Shown here piece after piece: positions 54,859-64,000 of a stretch of DNA of 64,000 nt. The stretch covers positions 5,518,001 through 5,582,000 of the forward strand of contig BJHW01000001.1 in the NCBI GenBank assembly GCA_005405945.1. Direction: 5' to 3'. This DNA comes from Streptomyces violaceusniger. Lineage in GTDB: Bacteria; Actinomycetota; Actinomycetes; Streptomycetales; Streptomycetaceae. The notes under the pieces are model-generated. The model made no database searches and was not told the DNA's origin. It saw only the letters and a list, made by a program, of their open reading frames with translations. The stretch's first letter is position 1. The number at the start of each line of letters is the position of its first letter. The position numbers were made by a program, and so were the translations under genes.

Positions 54859-57409
54859 CCGGTACCGATCCCCGGGTCATGGCCGAGCGGCCCCTGACCC
54901 TCGCCGACTACGCCCGGCTGGCCCGCTCCGGCATGGAGTCGGCCACCTGGGACTTCATCGAAGGCGGAGCCGGTGAGGAGCGGACGCTCGCCGCGAACCT
55001 CGAGGCCTTCGACCGGGTGCGGCTGCGCACCCGCGTGCTCTCGGGCGGCGGCGACCCCGACCTGGCCACCACCGTCCTGGGCCGCCGCTGGGCCGCCCCG
55101 GTGGGCATCGCCCCGATGGCGTACCACACGCTGGCGTGTCCCGAGGGCGAGGTCGCCACGGTCCAGGCGGCCGGCGCGGCCGGTCTGCCCGTCGTGGTGA
55201 GCACCTTCGCGGGACGCTCCTTCGAGGAGCTGGCCGGGGCCGCCACCGCGCCCCTGTGGCTGCAGGTCTACTGCTTCCGCGACCGTTCCACGACCCAGCG
55301 GCTGATCGAGCGCGCACGCGACGCCGGCTTCGAGGCCGTGGTCCTCACGGTCGACACGCCCCGGCTCGGCCGCCGACTGCGCGACCTGCGCAACGGCTTC
55401 CGGCTGCCCGACGGAGTCCGGCCGGCCAACCTTCCCTCCGCCGGGGCCGACTACTCCTCGCCCGCCGACCACGGCCGGACCGAGCTGGACCCGGCTCTCG
55501 ACTGGTCGGTGGTGCCCTGGCTCCGATCGGTCAGCCCCCTGCCCGTCCTGCTCAAGGGCATCACCACGGCCGAGGACGCCGGCCGGGCGGTCGCGGCGGG
55601 CGTGGACGGCATCGTCGTCTCCAACCACGGCGGCCGCCAACTCGACGGCGGCCTCGGCACGCTGGACGCCCTGGCGGAGGTCACCGCCGAGGTGGGCGGC
55701 CACGTCCCGGTGCTCCTCGACGGCGGGGTGCGCCGGGGCACGGACGTGCTCGCCGCGCTCGCGCTGGGCGCCGACGCGGTGCTGGTCGGCCGCCCGGTGC
55801 TGCACGGGCTCGCCGTCGACGGGCGGCGGGGCGCCGCCGATGTCATCGACATCCTCCTCGAGGAACTGGCCGACGCGATGGTGCTGACCGGCACCCGGTC
55901 ACCCGCCGAGGCCCGCCCGTCCCTCCTCCGCGAGGTCCGCCCGTCCCTCCTCCGCGAGGTCCGCCCGTCCCTCCTCCACGAGGTCCGCCCGTCCCTCCTC
56001 CACGGGAGCGACGCGGCCCCGGGGCGGAGCCCGAGCCGGGGGCGGAGCCCGAGCCGGGGGCGGAGCCCGACCCGGCGTCCACGCCGGGTCTGCGCAAGCG
56101 TGACCTGCACGCCAGCGTGTCGGATCCGGTGCTGGACACCATGAACTTCCTCAACGAGGTGACCGGGCGCTACCCCGAGGCCGTCTCCTTCGCGCCCGGC
56201 CGACCGTACGAGGGCTTCTTCGACACCGAAGAGATCTTCACGCACATCCGCCGCTACCTCGGCCATCTGGCCGAGCAGGGCGCGTCCCCCGAGGCCATCC
56301 GCACCGCCGTCTACCAGTACGGGCCCACGGCGGGCCGCATCCGCGAGCTGATCGCCGACTCGCTGCGCAAGGACGAGAACATCGACGTCCCCGCCGAGTC
56401 GATCGTGGTCACGGTCGGCTGCCAGGAGGCCATGCTGCTCACGCTGCGCGCGCTGTTCGCCGATCCGCGGGACGTACTGCTGGTGGCCAGCCCCTGCTAC
56501 GTGGGCATCACCGGAGCCGCCGCGCTGCTCGACATCCCGGTGACGCCGGTCGAGGAGCGCGACGGCGGGATCGCCTGCGCCGACGTCGAGGCCGCCGTGC
56601 GGGCCGAACGGGGACGCGGCCGGCGGCCGCGCGCCTTCTATGTGATCCCCGACCACTCCAACCCGTCCGGCACCACCATGTCCCGCCAGGCGCGTGAGGA
56701 GCTGTTGGACCTGGCCGCCCGGCATGATCTGATCCTCATCGAGGACAGTCCGTACCGGCTGGTCAGCGCCGGACGCCAACAGCCCACCCTCAAGTCGATG
56801 GACCAGGCACGCCGAGTGGTGCACCTCGGGTCCTACGCCAAGACCGCCTTTCCCGGTGCCCGCATCGGCTACGCCGTCGCCGACCAGCGGGTCCACGACG
56901 AGTCCGGTGCCACCACCCTGCTCGCCGACGAACTCGCGAAGATCAAGAGCATGGTGACGGTGAACACGCCGCCGCTGAGCCAGGCGGCGGTCGCGGGGAT
57001 GCTGCTGGCCTCGGAAGGCCGGCTGTCCGCGCTCAACTCCGCCGCGGCCAAGCACTACGGCAACGCGCTGCGGGTGACGCTGGAACAGCTCGAACGCCAC
57101 TTCCCGGAAGGCCGGCGGCGCGAGCTCGGGGTGAGCTGGAACGAGCCCAGCGGCGGCTTCTTCCTCACCGTCCGCGTTCCGTTCGCCGCCGACAACGCCG
57201 CCCTGCTGTGCTCCGCGCAGGACCACGGCGTCATCTGGACACCGATGGCCTACTTCTATCCGCACCAGGGGGGCGAGCACACGATGCGGCTCTCCTTCAG
57301 CTATCTGGCACCGGAACAGATCGAGGAGGGCATCGCCCGGCTGGCGCGCTTCATCGAGGCACGGGCCGACGGTGGCCGGTCGGCCGAGGCCCCGGGAGGG
57401 GCCCGATGA
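54855..57409 (+). CDS. hmo-hpgT: Fused 4-hydroxymandelate oxidase / 4-hydroxyphenylglycine aminotransferase (apparent frameshift)
   Basis: The GTG at 54855 overlaps the hmaS stop. Residues 1-~355 are an FMN-dependent alpha-hydroxyacid oxidase (SNHGGRQLDGG with the catalytic His; LLDGGVRRGTD; ALGADAVLVGRP). They are followed by a low-complexity linker built of two tandem repeats, then a fold-type I PLP aminotransferase (DHSNPSGT, LGSYAKTAFPGARIGY with the PLP Lys). The halves are in different frames as given. The break is at GGGG 56021-56024, where the next repeat units have five G; one added G gives a single 851-residue frame. The aminotransferase half has no start codon of its own before its conserved LRKRDLHASVSDPV. 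The oxidase makes 4-hydroxybenzoylformate, and the transaminase makes L-Hpg. Confidence 0.8.
55914..56003 (+). repeat. 24-bp tandem repeat in the Hmo-HpgT linker
   Basis: Three full units and most of a fourth of CGCCCGTCCCTCCTCC plus 8 nt, coding RPSLL[RH]EV. Confidence 0.85.
56021..56076 (+). repeat. 18-bp tandem repeat in the Hmo-HpgT linker
   Basis: Three units of CGGAGCCCGAGCCGGGGG, coding GAEPEP in the aminotransferase frame. The first unit lacks one G of its preceding run. Confidence 0.85.
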
Positions 57410-58517
57410 GAACCGCGGCGGTGATCGGGACCGGCCTGATCGGGACGTCCGTCGCGCTCGCCCTCACCCGGCGTGGGGTGACGGTGTATCTGGACGACGC
57501 GGACACCACGGCCGCCGCGACCGCGGAGGCCATGGGCGCCGGGTCCATGGCGGCGCCGGAGAGCCCGGTGGAGCTGGCCGTGCTGGCGGTGCCGCCCGCG
57601 CACATCGGCTCCGTACTGGCCCGCGTCCAGGGCCGCGGCCTGGCCCACGCGTACACCGACGTCGCCAGCGTGAAAGCCCGGCCGCACCACGAGATCCAGT
57701 CCGCCGGGGCCGATCCGGCCGGCTACATCGGCGGCCACCCGCTGGCCGGCGGCGAGCGCTCCGGACCGCTCGCCGCCAGCGCCGATCTGTTCGAGGGCCG
57801 GCTGTGGGTGCTCACCCCATCGGCCCACACCGAGCGGTTGGTCCTCAACCGGGCGCTGGAACTGGTGTCGCTGTGCTCCGGCGTGCCGGTCATCATGGAC
57901 ACGGTGGCGCACGACCGGGCCGTCGCCCTCACCTCACACGCGCCCCATCTGATCGCCACCATCATGGCGGCCCGTCTGGAGAACGCGGCGGACGAAAGCG
58001 TCCGGGTCTCCGGCCAAGGGCTGCGGGATGTCATCCGCATCGCCGCGGGCGACCCCTCGCTGTGGCGGGACATCCTCGACGCCAACGCCGACGCGGTCGC
58101 GGACGTGCTGGACACCTACGCCGCCGACCTCGGCGGTGCCGTCACCGCGTTACGCGCCCTGGGCAGTGCGGACGAGACGCGGCGCAAACAGGCCGGAGCC
58201 GATCTGGACGACCTGTTGCGGCGCGGCAACCGGGGCATGCACGCCTGGTGCGGAAACCGGGCGCGGCGGCCGCCGGTTTTCTGCCGGTGCCCGTGATGAT
58301 CCCGGATCAGCCGGGCGCCCTGGCCGAGCTGTTCACCGCCGTCGGCGAGACCGGAGTCAATATCGAGGATGTGCGCATCGAGCACTCCCCGGACCGCCCG
58401 CGAGGGCTTGTCGAACTCCTCGTGGAAAAAGCGTCCGCACCCCAGCTCTGCCGGCTGCTCGACGCGGCCGGATGGACCTTACCGGACAAGAATTCGGCGG
58501 CCGTGAACTACCCCTGA
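57406..58517 (+). CDS. pdh: Prephenate dehydrogenase of the Hpg pathway (apparent frameshift)
   Basis: 370 residues after restoring one base in GGGG 58232-58235. A Rossmann GTGLIGTS stands at the N-terminus, with GGHPLAGGERSG and HDRAVALTSHAPHL as conserved dehydrogenase motifs. A C-terminal ACT-like domain (MIPDQPGALAELF, GVNIEDVRIEHSP) is recovered by the frame correction. It turns prephenate into 4-hydroxyphenylpyruvate, substrate of HmaS and, by recycling, of the aminotransferase. ATGA overlap with hpgT. Two TTA codons (58150-58152, 58479-58481) make Hpg supply dependent on bldA tRNA. Confidence 0.88.
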
Positions 58518-58523
58518 GAGGGG
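58511..58523 (+). terminator. Small hairpin over the pdh stop
   Basis: CCCCT-GAG-AGGGG, overlapping the stop codon and ending 2 nt before promoter module B. It is weak by itself as a terminator. Confidence 0.35.
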
Positions 58524-58525
58524 AA

Positions 58526-58576
58526 TGGCAGGTTGTTGCAGTCGCGATTGCCCGCAGTGCCGGCCGTAGTCACAGT
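58526..58576 (+). promoter_or_regulatory. Cluster promoter module B (ketosynthase operon)
   Basis: TGGCAGGTTGTTGCAG (58526-58541) is followed by TTGCCC (58548-58553), 17 nt, then CACAGT (58571-58576). The leader to the ATG at 58706 would be ~120 nt. Outside the core this site also resembles module A. Confidence 0.65.
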
Positions 58577-58705
58577 GGAAAAGTGAACCCGATCTGACCT
58601 TCCCACTGCATCTCAGTAATCCGCTCACTTTTCTTCGGAGACGCTGCCTGAAGAGCTCGGGGCGGAATACGCCGGCTGCCCAGGCAGCCCGACCGAAGGA
58701 TCAAT

Positions 58706-59956
58706 ATGTCCCCAGTGCTTCCTGGTAATGCGCCGGAAAAGCACCGCGTGGTGCTCACCGGGTTCGGCGTGGTGTCCAGTATCGGAATTGGCGCCGCCGA
58801 ATTCACCGAGAGTCTGAAGGCAGGCCGTAGCGGGGCGAAGCCGATCTCGCTCTTCGACGTCGAGGGCTTCGCCCACAGCAACGGGTGCGAGGTCTCCTCG
58901 TTCGATCCCGAGCAGTGGATCACCCGCACCCCCATCCAGAGCCTCGGCCGCGCCAGCCGGTTCGGAGTCGGCGCCGCACGCATGGCTCTGGAGGACGCCG
59001 GGCTGGAGCCCGAGTGGCTCGCCGCACGGCGCGGGCTGATCTCCATGGGCACCACCGACGGCGAGTCCTATGAACTCGACCAGCTGGTGGCGGCGGAGAT
59101 CGCCCACGGCCCGGAGCGGATGGACCCGCAGGTCGTCCGCAGGGTCTCGCCCATCCGGCTGTCCACCACCATCGCCCAGGAACTCGGCCTGACCGACGTC
59201 GAGGCGCAGACCATCGCCACCGCGTGCTCCGCGGGCAACTACGCGATCGGGTACGGCTTCGACGCGGTCAGCTCCGGCGAGGTGGAGTTCGCCCTGTGCG
59301 GCGGGGCCGACGCGATGTGCCGCAAGACGTTCACCGGTTTCTACCGGCTGGGCACCATCGCGCCCGAGTGCTGCCAGCCGTTCGACGTCAACCGCAAGGG
59401 CATCCTGACCGGCGAGGGCGCCGGGGTGCTGGTCCTCGAGAGCCTGGAGTCGGCGCTGGCCCGCGGCGCCAGGATCTACGCCGAGGTCCTCGGCTACGGT
59501 CTCAACTGCGACGCCTACCACCAGGTGGCACCCAACGGATCCAGCGTCGCCACCTGCATGGGCATCGCCCTGAGGAACGCCGGGGTGAAGCCCGAGGAGG
59601 TCGATCTGATCTCCGCGCACGGCACCGGTACCAAGGCCAACGACATCACCGAGGCCCGCGCCATCCGCGAGGTCTTCGGCGACACCCCGCCCCGGACCAT
59701 CTCCCTGAAGTCGATGCTCGGCCACACCATGGGTGCGGCCAGCGCGCTGGGCGCGATCGCCAGTGGGCTCGCCCTCGCCCACGGCTTCATTCCGCCGACC
59801 ATCAACCACACCGAGACCGACCCCGAGTGCGAGATCGACTGCGTGCCCAACCGCGCCGTCGAGGCGAACCTGCGGGTCGTCCAGAACAACGGCCTGGCGT
59901 TCGGCGGCAACAACGCGATCGTCATTCTCGGCACGTACGAGGAGACCCCGGCATGA
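58706..59956 (+). CDS. Beta-ketoacyl-ACP synthase (FabF-like KS), active
   Basis: 416 residues. The full Cys-His-His triad is present: TACSAGNYA near residue 175, SAHGTGT, and LGHTMGAAS. ATG 58706 has GAAGGA eight bases upstream. It is first gene of an operon of stop/start-overlapping genes. Successive KS-like genes without modular PKS domains suggest a dissociated type II system like those making polyene or cinnamoyl acyl caps of Streptomyces lipopeptides. Reductases, dehydratase and ACP would have to lie beyond the right edge. Confidence 0.88.
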   Translation: MSPVLPGNAPEKHRVVLTGFGVVSSIGIGAAEFTESLKAGRSGAKPISLFDVEGFAHSNGCEVSSFDPEQWITRTPIQSLGRASRFGVGAARMALEDAGLEPEWLAARRGLISMGTTDGESYELDQLVAAEIAHGPERMDPQVVRRVSPIRLSTTIAQELGLTDVEAQTIATACSAGNYAIGYGFDAVSSGEVEFALCGGADAMCRKTFTGFYRLGTIAPECCQPFDVNRKGILTGEGAGVLVLESLESALARGARIYAEVLGYGLNCDAYHQVAPNGSSVATCMGIALRNAGVKPEEVDLISAHGTGTKANDITEARAIREVFGDTPPRTISLKSMLGHTMGAASALGAIASGLALAHGFIPPTINHTETDPECEIDCVPNRAVEANLRVVQNNGLAFGGNNAIVILGTYEETPA

Positions 59957-61077
59957 GCTATCCGATCACCGGAGTCGGCGCGGTGGCGAGCATCGGGAAC
60001 ACCCCCGACGAGATCTTCACCGGACTGTGCGCGGGCCGCAGCGGCCTGGGGCCGCTGCGTGGCTTCGACCGGGAGAAGTTCACGGCACAGCAGCTGTTCG
60101 AGATCGACGACAGGGCGGGGACGGGCGACGAGCCCGGCCGCGCCACCCGCTTCCTGATCGAGGCCGTACGGCAGGCCGCCGAGGACGCCGGTCTGCCGGA
60201 GGACCTCAGCGGGGTGCCCGTGCTCATCGGCACCGGCCTGCGCGAACTGCGCTCGCTCGAGCTGTGGTGGCGCGACGGCATCCCCTTCGACGCATCCGAG
60301 CTCGACTTCGGCCCCGCGCTGCGACGCCGCTTCGGAGCCGTGGACACCCACACCTTCGCCAATGCCTGCTCCGCGTCCCTGTACGCGCTCGCGCTCGGCT
60401 GGGACCTGCTGGAGCAGGGCGATGCCGACACGGTGATCGTGGCCGGCTGCGACACCGTCACCGAGAGCATGTTCGGCCAGGCCGACCGGGTCCAGCCACC
60501 ACCGCCCGAGGTGCGCCCCTTCGACCGGGGGCGGCAGGGCACCATCCTCGGCGAGGGTGCCGCCGCGGTCGTGCTCCGCCGGGACGCCGACCCCGGCCGT
60601 CCGGTACGCGGCTGGCTGCGCTCGGTCGCGATCAACTGCGACGCCCGCCACCCCACCGCACCCGACCGGGAGGGGATCACCGCCTCCGTACGACAGGCCC
60701 ACCGGATCGCCGGCGCGGATCCCCGGGACATCGACCTGGTGGTGCTCCACGGCACCGGGACCCCCATCAACGACCTCATGGAGACCGAGGTGACCGCCTC
60801 GGTCTTCGCGGCCGCGACACCGGCTCTGACCGGCATCAAGTCACAGACCGGCCACACCTCCGGGTCGGCCGGGCTGATGAGCCTGCTGGTGGCGCTCTCC
60901 TGCATCGGCACCGGGCGGATCCCGCCGGTCGGCGGCCTGGTGGACCCGCTGCCGGAGGCGGACGGACTGCGGCTGGTCCGGGACGCCCCGTTGTCCCAGC
61001 CGGTTCACCTGGCCCAGGTGAACGGATTCGGATTCGGCGGAGTCAACGCCGTCGCGATCGTGGCAGGTGCGGCATGA
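59953..61077 (+). CDS. Second beta-ketoacyl synthase, full triad
   Basis: 374 residues, somewhat shorter than typical KS. Triad: NACSASLYA, LHGTGTP and TGHTSGSAG, so it is not an obvious Cys-less chain-length factor. ATG 59953 overlaps the previous stop (ATGA). It may pair with the first KS or act on another chain length. Pairing cannot be read from the sequence alone. Confidence 0.82.
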   Translation: MSYPITGVGAVASIGNTPDEIFTGLCAGRSGLGPLRGFDREKFTAQQLFEIDDRAGTGDEPGRATRFLIEAVRQAAEDAGLPEDLSGVPVLIGTGLRELRSLELWWRDGIPFDASELDFGPALRRRFGAVDTHTFANACSASLYALALGWDLLEQGDADTVIVAGCDTVTESMFGQADRVQPPPPEVRPFDRGRQGTILGEGAAAVVLRRDADPGRPVRGWLRSVAINCDARHPTAPDREGITASVRQAHRIAGADPRDIDLVVLHGTGTPINDLMETEVTASVFAAATPALTGIKSQTGHTSGSAGLMSLLVALSCIGTGRIPPVGGLVDPLPEADGLRLVRDAPLSQPVHLAQVNGFGFGGVNAVAIVAGAA

Positions 61078-61988
61078 ACACAGCGATCACCGGAGTGAGC
61101 CTGCTGCTTCCCGGGCTCACCGACCCCCGAGGGCTGCTGCGGCCCGCCGTGACCGACGGTGAACCGGTCGACCCCGCGGCCCTCATCGGGAAGAAGGGCC
61201 TGCGCTACAAGGACCGGGCCACCCAGCTCGGGCTGTGCATGGCGAAGGCGGCGCTCACCGACGCCGGGCTGCTCGGCCCGTCCGGAATCACCATCCCCGG
61301 CGAGCGGGTGGGCGTCGTCGTCAGCACCAACCTCGGCAACGTGGACACGGTGTGCCGGGCGGTGGAGACCATCGCGAAGGAGGGCACCGCCGGGCTGAGC
61401 CCCATGGACACCCCCAACGCCTCCAGCAACATCACCGCCTCCGAGATCGCCATCCGCTTCGATCTGCGCGGCCCCAACCTGACCGTGTGCAACGGCGCCA
61501 CCTCCGGTCTGGACGCGGTGCGCTGGGCGGCGCTCACGCTGCGCTCCGGCCGCGCCGACCGGATGCTGGTGATCGGTGTGGAGCCGGAGAACCCGATGAC
61601 CCGGGCGCTGGTGGGCGGGCCCGTGGTGGACGGCGGCGCCGCACTGGTGCTCAGCCGGTCCGCCGAGGCCGACCGCTGCCGCGCCGTGCTCGGCCCCGCC
61701 GTCCGTGCCGCCACACTCGCCGACGGCGCCGGCCGGCTGGCCGACGCCGTCCCCCACGCCGGGGCCTGGGTCACCGACCACTCTGACGTGGTGCCCGAGT
61801 TCGCGGCGCGGGTGGACCTGAGCGGCTGGGGCGAGTGCTCCGGCGCGCTGGGCGTCATGCAGTGCGCCGCGGCCGTCGGCTGGGCGGATTCCGGGCGGAC
61901 CGATCCGGTGTGCGCACTGACGGGCGGCCACCCCGGAGCGGTGGCCTCCGCCGGGCTGGTCCTGCGCCCCCCGGGGCCGTCCTCATGA
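61074..61988 (+). CDS. Short ketosynthase-like protein without active site
   Basis: 304 residues, about 100 fewer than a normal KS. The Cys loop aligns as VCNGATSGLDA, so Ala replaces the catalytic Cys, and the second His loop reads GECSGALG. It is likely a non-catalytic partner, in the manner of a chain-length factor or the short coronafacic-acid-synthetase-like KS homologues. Starts overlap (ATGA) on both sides, indicating stoichiometric co-translation. Confidence 0.75.
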   Translation: MNTAITGVSLLLPGLTDPRGLLRPAVTDGEPVDPAALIGKKGLRYKDRATQLGLCMAKAALTDAGLLGPSGITIPGERVGVVVSTNLGNVDTVCRAVETIAKEGTAGLSPMDTPNASSNITASEIAIRFDLRGPNLTVCNGATSGLDAVRWAALTLRSGRADRMLVIGVEPENPMTRALVGGPVVDGGAALVLSRSAEADRCRAVLGPAVRAATLADGAGRLADAVPHAGAWVTDHSDVVPEFAARVDLSGWGECSGALGVMQCAAAVGWADSGRTDPVCALTGGHPGAVASAGLVLRPPGPSS

Positions 61989-62740
61989 AACAGGTCCTGC
62001 TGCTGCACGGGCTGGGCAACAACGGCGGCATCTGGGCAGCCGCCCGGCCGCATTGGCGGCCGGACATCCGCGTCCACACCCCGGACCTGCCCTGGCGCGG
62101 CGACGGCATCAGCGACTGGCGGTTCGAGACCGACTCGGCGGCCCGGGTCGGCAAGGCCCTGGCCGCCGTGCCGGGCGGGGCCGACGTAGTGGTCGCCCAC
62201 TCCTTCAGCGCTCTTCCGCTGCTGGAGCTCCTCAGCCGCAAGGCGCTCGCCGGAGAACCAGTCGGGCCGTCCGGAGTGGTCCTGATGACCCCCTTCTACC
62301 GGCGTCAACCGGACGACTTCCACTGGAACATGATCGTTCCCCTGCTGACCAGCTTCCACGACACCATGGCGGAGGGGATCCGGCTGCAGTCCCTGGACCG
62401 GCCCATCGAACCCGGCCTGCGCGCCGACATGGCGCGCAGGCTCTGTGAGTGGGTCGGTCCGTACGGGTGGCTGCGCTTCTTCGAGGCGTACTTGAACACA
62501 CCGCTGCTGCGCCCCGACCTGATCACCGTGCCCTGTCTGGTGATCGGCGCGGAGCGGGACCGCACCGCGCCCGTGGACGAGGCCCGGCTGCTCGCCGAGG
62601 ACCTGCCCGCCGGCGAAGCCCGGATCCTGGCCGACGGCGGCCACTTCCCCATGCTGGAGCGGCCCCGCTGGTTCACCGACACCGTCCACGCATTCCTCGA
62701 CACCGTCCCGGCCCGGGTCAGCCCGTCGGCCGGGGTCTGA
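61985..62740 (+). CDS. Alpha/beta hydrolase (possible acyl thioesterase)
   Basis: 251 residues. LLLHGLGNNGGIW forms the oxyanion hole. The nucleophile Ser is in AHSFSALP, Asp in GAERDRTAP, and His in DGGHFPMLERP. There is no signal peptide. Between KS genes it could release or edit the acyl chain. ATG 61985 overlaps the KS-like stop. Confidence 0.8.
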   Translation: MKQVLLLHGLGNNGGIWAAARPHWRPDIRVHTPDLPWRGDGISDWRFETDSAARVGKALAAVPGGADVVVAHSFSALPLLELLSRKALAGEPVGPSGVVLMTPFYRRQPDDFHWNMIVPLLTSFHDTMAEGIRLQSLDRPIEPGLRADMARRLCEWVGPYGWLRFFEAYLNTPLLRPDLITVPCLVIGAERDRTAPVDEARLLAEDLPAGEARILADGGHFPMLERPRWFTDTVHAFLDTVPARVSPSAGV

Positions 62741-62775
62741 GACCCAACGAACCGAACACCACGAAGGAGACGGCG

Positions 62776-63786
62776 ATGAGCCAGGTGCGCGACGCCGCTG
62801 TGGCGGCGCTGCTGGACAACCCGACCACGGCGCGGATACGGCCCGTGTTCGAGGGCAACAACATCAGCTACGCGATCGGGTTCAAGCACATCAACTATGT
62901 GGCCGAAGCCGCCGTACTGAACCACTTCCGTGCGGCGGGCTGGCCGGTGGGCGCCCTCTACAAGCGCCTCGGCCTCGGGTTCGAGGTGGTGGAGATACGC
63001 TCCCGCCTCGGCGCGCTGCTCGACGTGGACGACGAGGCAGAGGCGGTCGTCACCCCCGCCACCAAGGAGGGGGCGAACGAGTTCACCTTCAAGGTGGCCC
63101 AGTACGTCCAGCGCGACGGAGAACGGGTCAAGTGCGCCGATTCCACGGTGCGGGTGGCTCTGCGGATCGACGGCCACATCGCCGCCCAGGAGGACTACCC
63201 CGCCGGCCTCGAGCCGTTCGCGGTGGCGCGCCTGGGCGATGGCGAACGGCGTGAGCTGGCCGCGACCCCGCGCCCCTACGGCCTGCTCAATGAGGGCCGG
63301 GGCGTCTTCGGCGGCGACCCGGTGCTCGACGAACTCATCGGCGAGGAGAACGCGTTCGGCTGGCGCTGGCGCGTGCCGTACTTCTACTGCCACTTCAACG
63401 AGCGTGTGCAGATGTCGGGGTTCCTGCGGATCATGGAGGAGGCCGAGGACCTCTTCCTGGCCGAGCGGGGGCTGGCCATCAAGGAGGTCCTGGACACGCG
63501 GAACTGGATTCCCGTCGTCACCCAGTCGCAGCTCCGCCTCCTCGGCGAGACCCGCATGGAGGAGGAGCTCTACACCGTCTACACCATCGAGAACATCTTC
63601 AAGAGCCTTCTCTACACCGCGCGGATGGACTGCTACGTCGTCCGCGACGGCGCGCTGGTGAAGACCGCCACCGGGACCATCACCCACGGCTATCTGACCG
63701 AACACGCCCCCAACCAGTGGTCGATGGCCACCCTCGACGAGTCCGCGATCGAGGCGCTCAGCACTCCGAAGCGGGTGACCGCGTGA
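62776..63786 (+). CDS. Acyl-ACP thioesterase-like protein, double hot-dog fold
   Basis: 336 residues. I infer the hot-dog fold from HINYVAEAAVLNHFRAAG near the N-terminus (an HxDxxGxxN-like helix) and from a second similar half (HFNERVQMSGFLRIMEEAED). ATG 62776 follows GAAGGAGA. Proteins of this kind hydrolyse or transfer acyl thioesters. Here it could hand the acyl group to the NRPS or to CoA. The fold call is from pattern only. Confidence 0.6.
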   Translation: MSQVRDAAVAALLDNPTTARIRPVFEGNNISYAIGFKHINYVAEAAVLNHFRAAGWPVGALYKRLGLGFEVVEIRSRLGALLDVDDEAEAVVTPATKEGANEFTFKVAQYVQRDGERVKCADSTVRVALRIDGHIAAQEDYPAGLEPFAVARLGDGERRELAATPRPYGLLNEGRGVFGGDPVLDELIGEENAFGWRWRVPYFYCHFNERVQMSGFLRIMEEAEDLFLAERGLAIKEVLDTRNWIPVVTQSQLRLLGETRMEEELYTVYTIENIFKSLLYTARMDCYVVRDGALVKTATGTITHGYLTEHAPNQWSMATLDESAIEALSTPKRVTA

Positions 63787-64000
63787 GCACCGCGACCATG
63801 ACCGGACCGGTGATCTCCGCCTGGTCGGCCGTCTCCCCGTACGGCATCGGAGCCCAGGCGCTCGTCGACGGGCTGCGCCTGCGGCGCACCACGTCCGCGC
63901 CGATGGACACCGAGCGCTGGCGGGTTCCCCCGGGCGAGGCCCATCCGGTGCCGGGCTTCGAGGTGCGCGAAGTGCTGGGCAAGAAGGGCACCCGCTCGAT
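63783..64000 (+). CDS. Ketosynthase-like protein, 5' part only
   Basis: GTG 63783 overlaps the previous stop (GTGA). The 72 visible residues open like a KS (VISAWSAVSPYGIG) and contain EVLGKKGTRS, close to ALIGKKGLRY in the short KS at 61074. Whether it keeps the active-site Cys cannot be seen. Confidence 0.7.
   Translation, partial: MSTATMTGPVISAWSAVSPYGIGAQALVDGLRLRRTTSAPMDTERWRVPPGEAHPVPGFEVREVLGKKGTRS

Noticed and set aside
55914..56076. CRISPR or origin iterons
   Set aside because: In-frame coding linker repeats with no spacers, AT-rich region or DnaA boxes.
56116..56160. Independent HpgT start at the in-frame GTG or ATG within the SVSDPVLDTMNF codons
   Set aside because: It would remove the conserved N-terminal segment and has no ribosome site; the fused reading is simpler.

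Overview
High-GC actinobacterial DNA, almost certainly a Streptomyces chromosome. Supporting signs are strong G/C third-position bias, a mycothiol-dependent aldehyde dehydrogenase, secreted M4 protease, rare TTA leucine codons in accessory genes, and large modular NRPS genes. About 57 kb of the window is one nonribosomal-peptide gene cluster that runs off the right edge.

Layout. 1-7 kb is flanking or border material: 3' part of an M4 metalloprotease, a mycothiol-linked alcohol/aldehyde dehydrogenase with a metallo-beta-lactamase-fold partner, a hypothetical gene, and a leftward operon (alpha/beta hydrolase, small membrane protein, AarF/ABC1 kinase). 7.26-34.8 kb holds two rightward NRPS genes (four modules, then three modules plus thioesterase). 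34.9-38.7 kb holds a DrrAB-type ABC exporter, a membrane O-acyltransferase and a small membrane protein. 38.9-53.4 kb is a leftward operon: type II thioesterase, SDR oxidoreductase, a stand-alone A-T protein, and a three-module NRPS whose first module lacks an A domain. 53.8-58.5 kb is a complete p-hydroxyphenylglycine (Hpg) supply operon: hmaS, an apparent hmo-hpgT fusion, and a prephenate dehydrogenase. 58.7-64 kb is the start of a ketosynthase-rich operon (KS, KS, active-site-less KS, alpha/beta hydrolase, hot-dog thioesterase, another KS), probably making the acyl cap.

Working model (inference). Assembly runs from the leftward NRPS to the 7.26-kb NRPS to the 22.98-kb NRPS, because the first two end in epimerization domains and the next proteins begin with DCL-type C domains. 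The product would be an acylated decapeptide: Thr (loaded in trans)-Ser-D-Val-X1-Ser-D-Thr-D-Ser-D-X2-Val-X3. X1-X3 have pockets I cannot assign; one or more should be Hpg. Release is by the C-terminal thioesterase.

Two signals run across the cluster. First, a conserved promoter module (a 16-bp partly palindromic element starting exactly 22 bp upstream of a TTG-type -35) lies before each major operon, suggesting one pathway activator not in this window. Second, nine genes are broken at 17 sites, all apparent one-base contractions of G or C runs. Adding one base at each site restores full-length proteins, so these look like sequencing errors rather than pseudogenes. Long near-identical blocks shared between modules show recent sub-module recombination.
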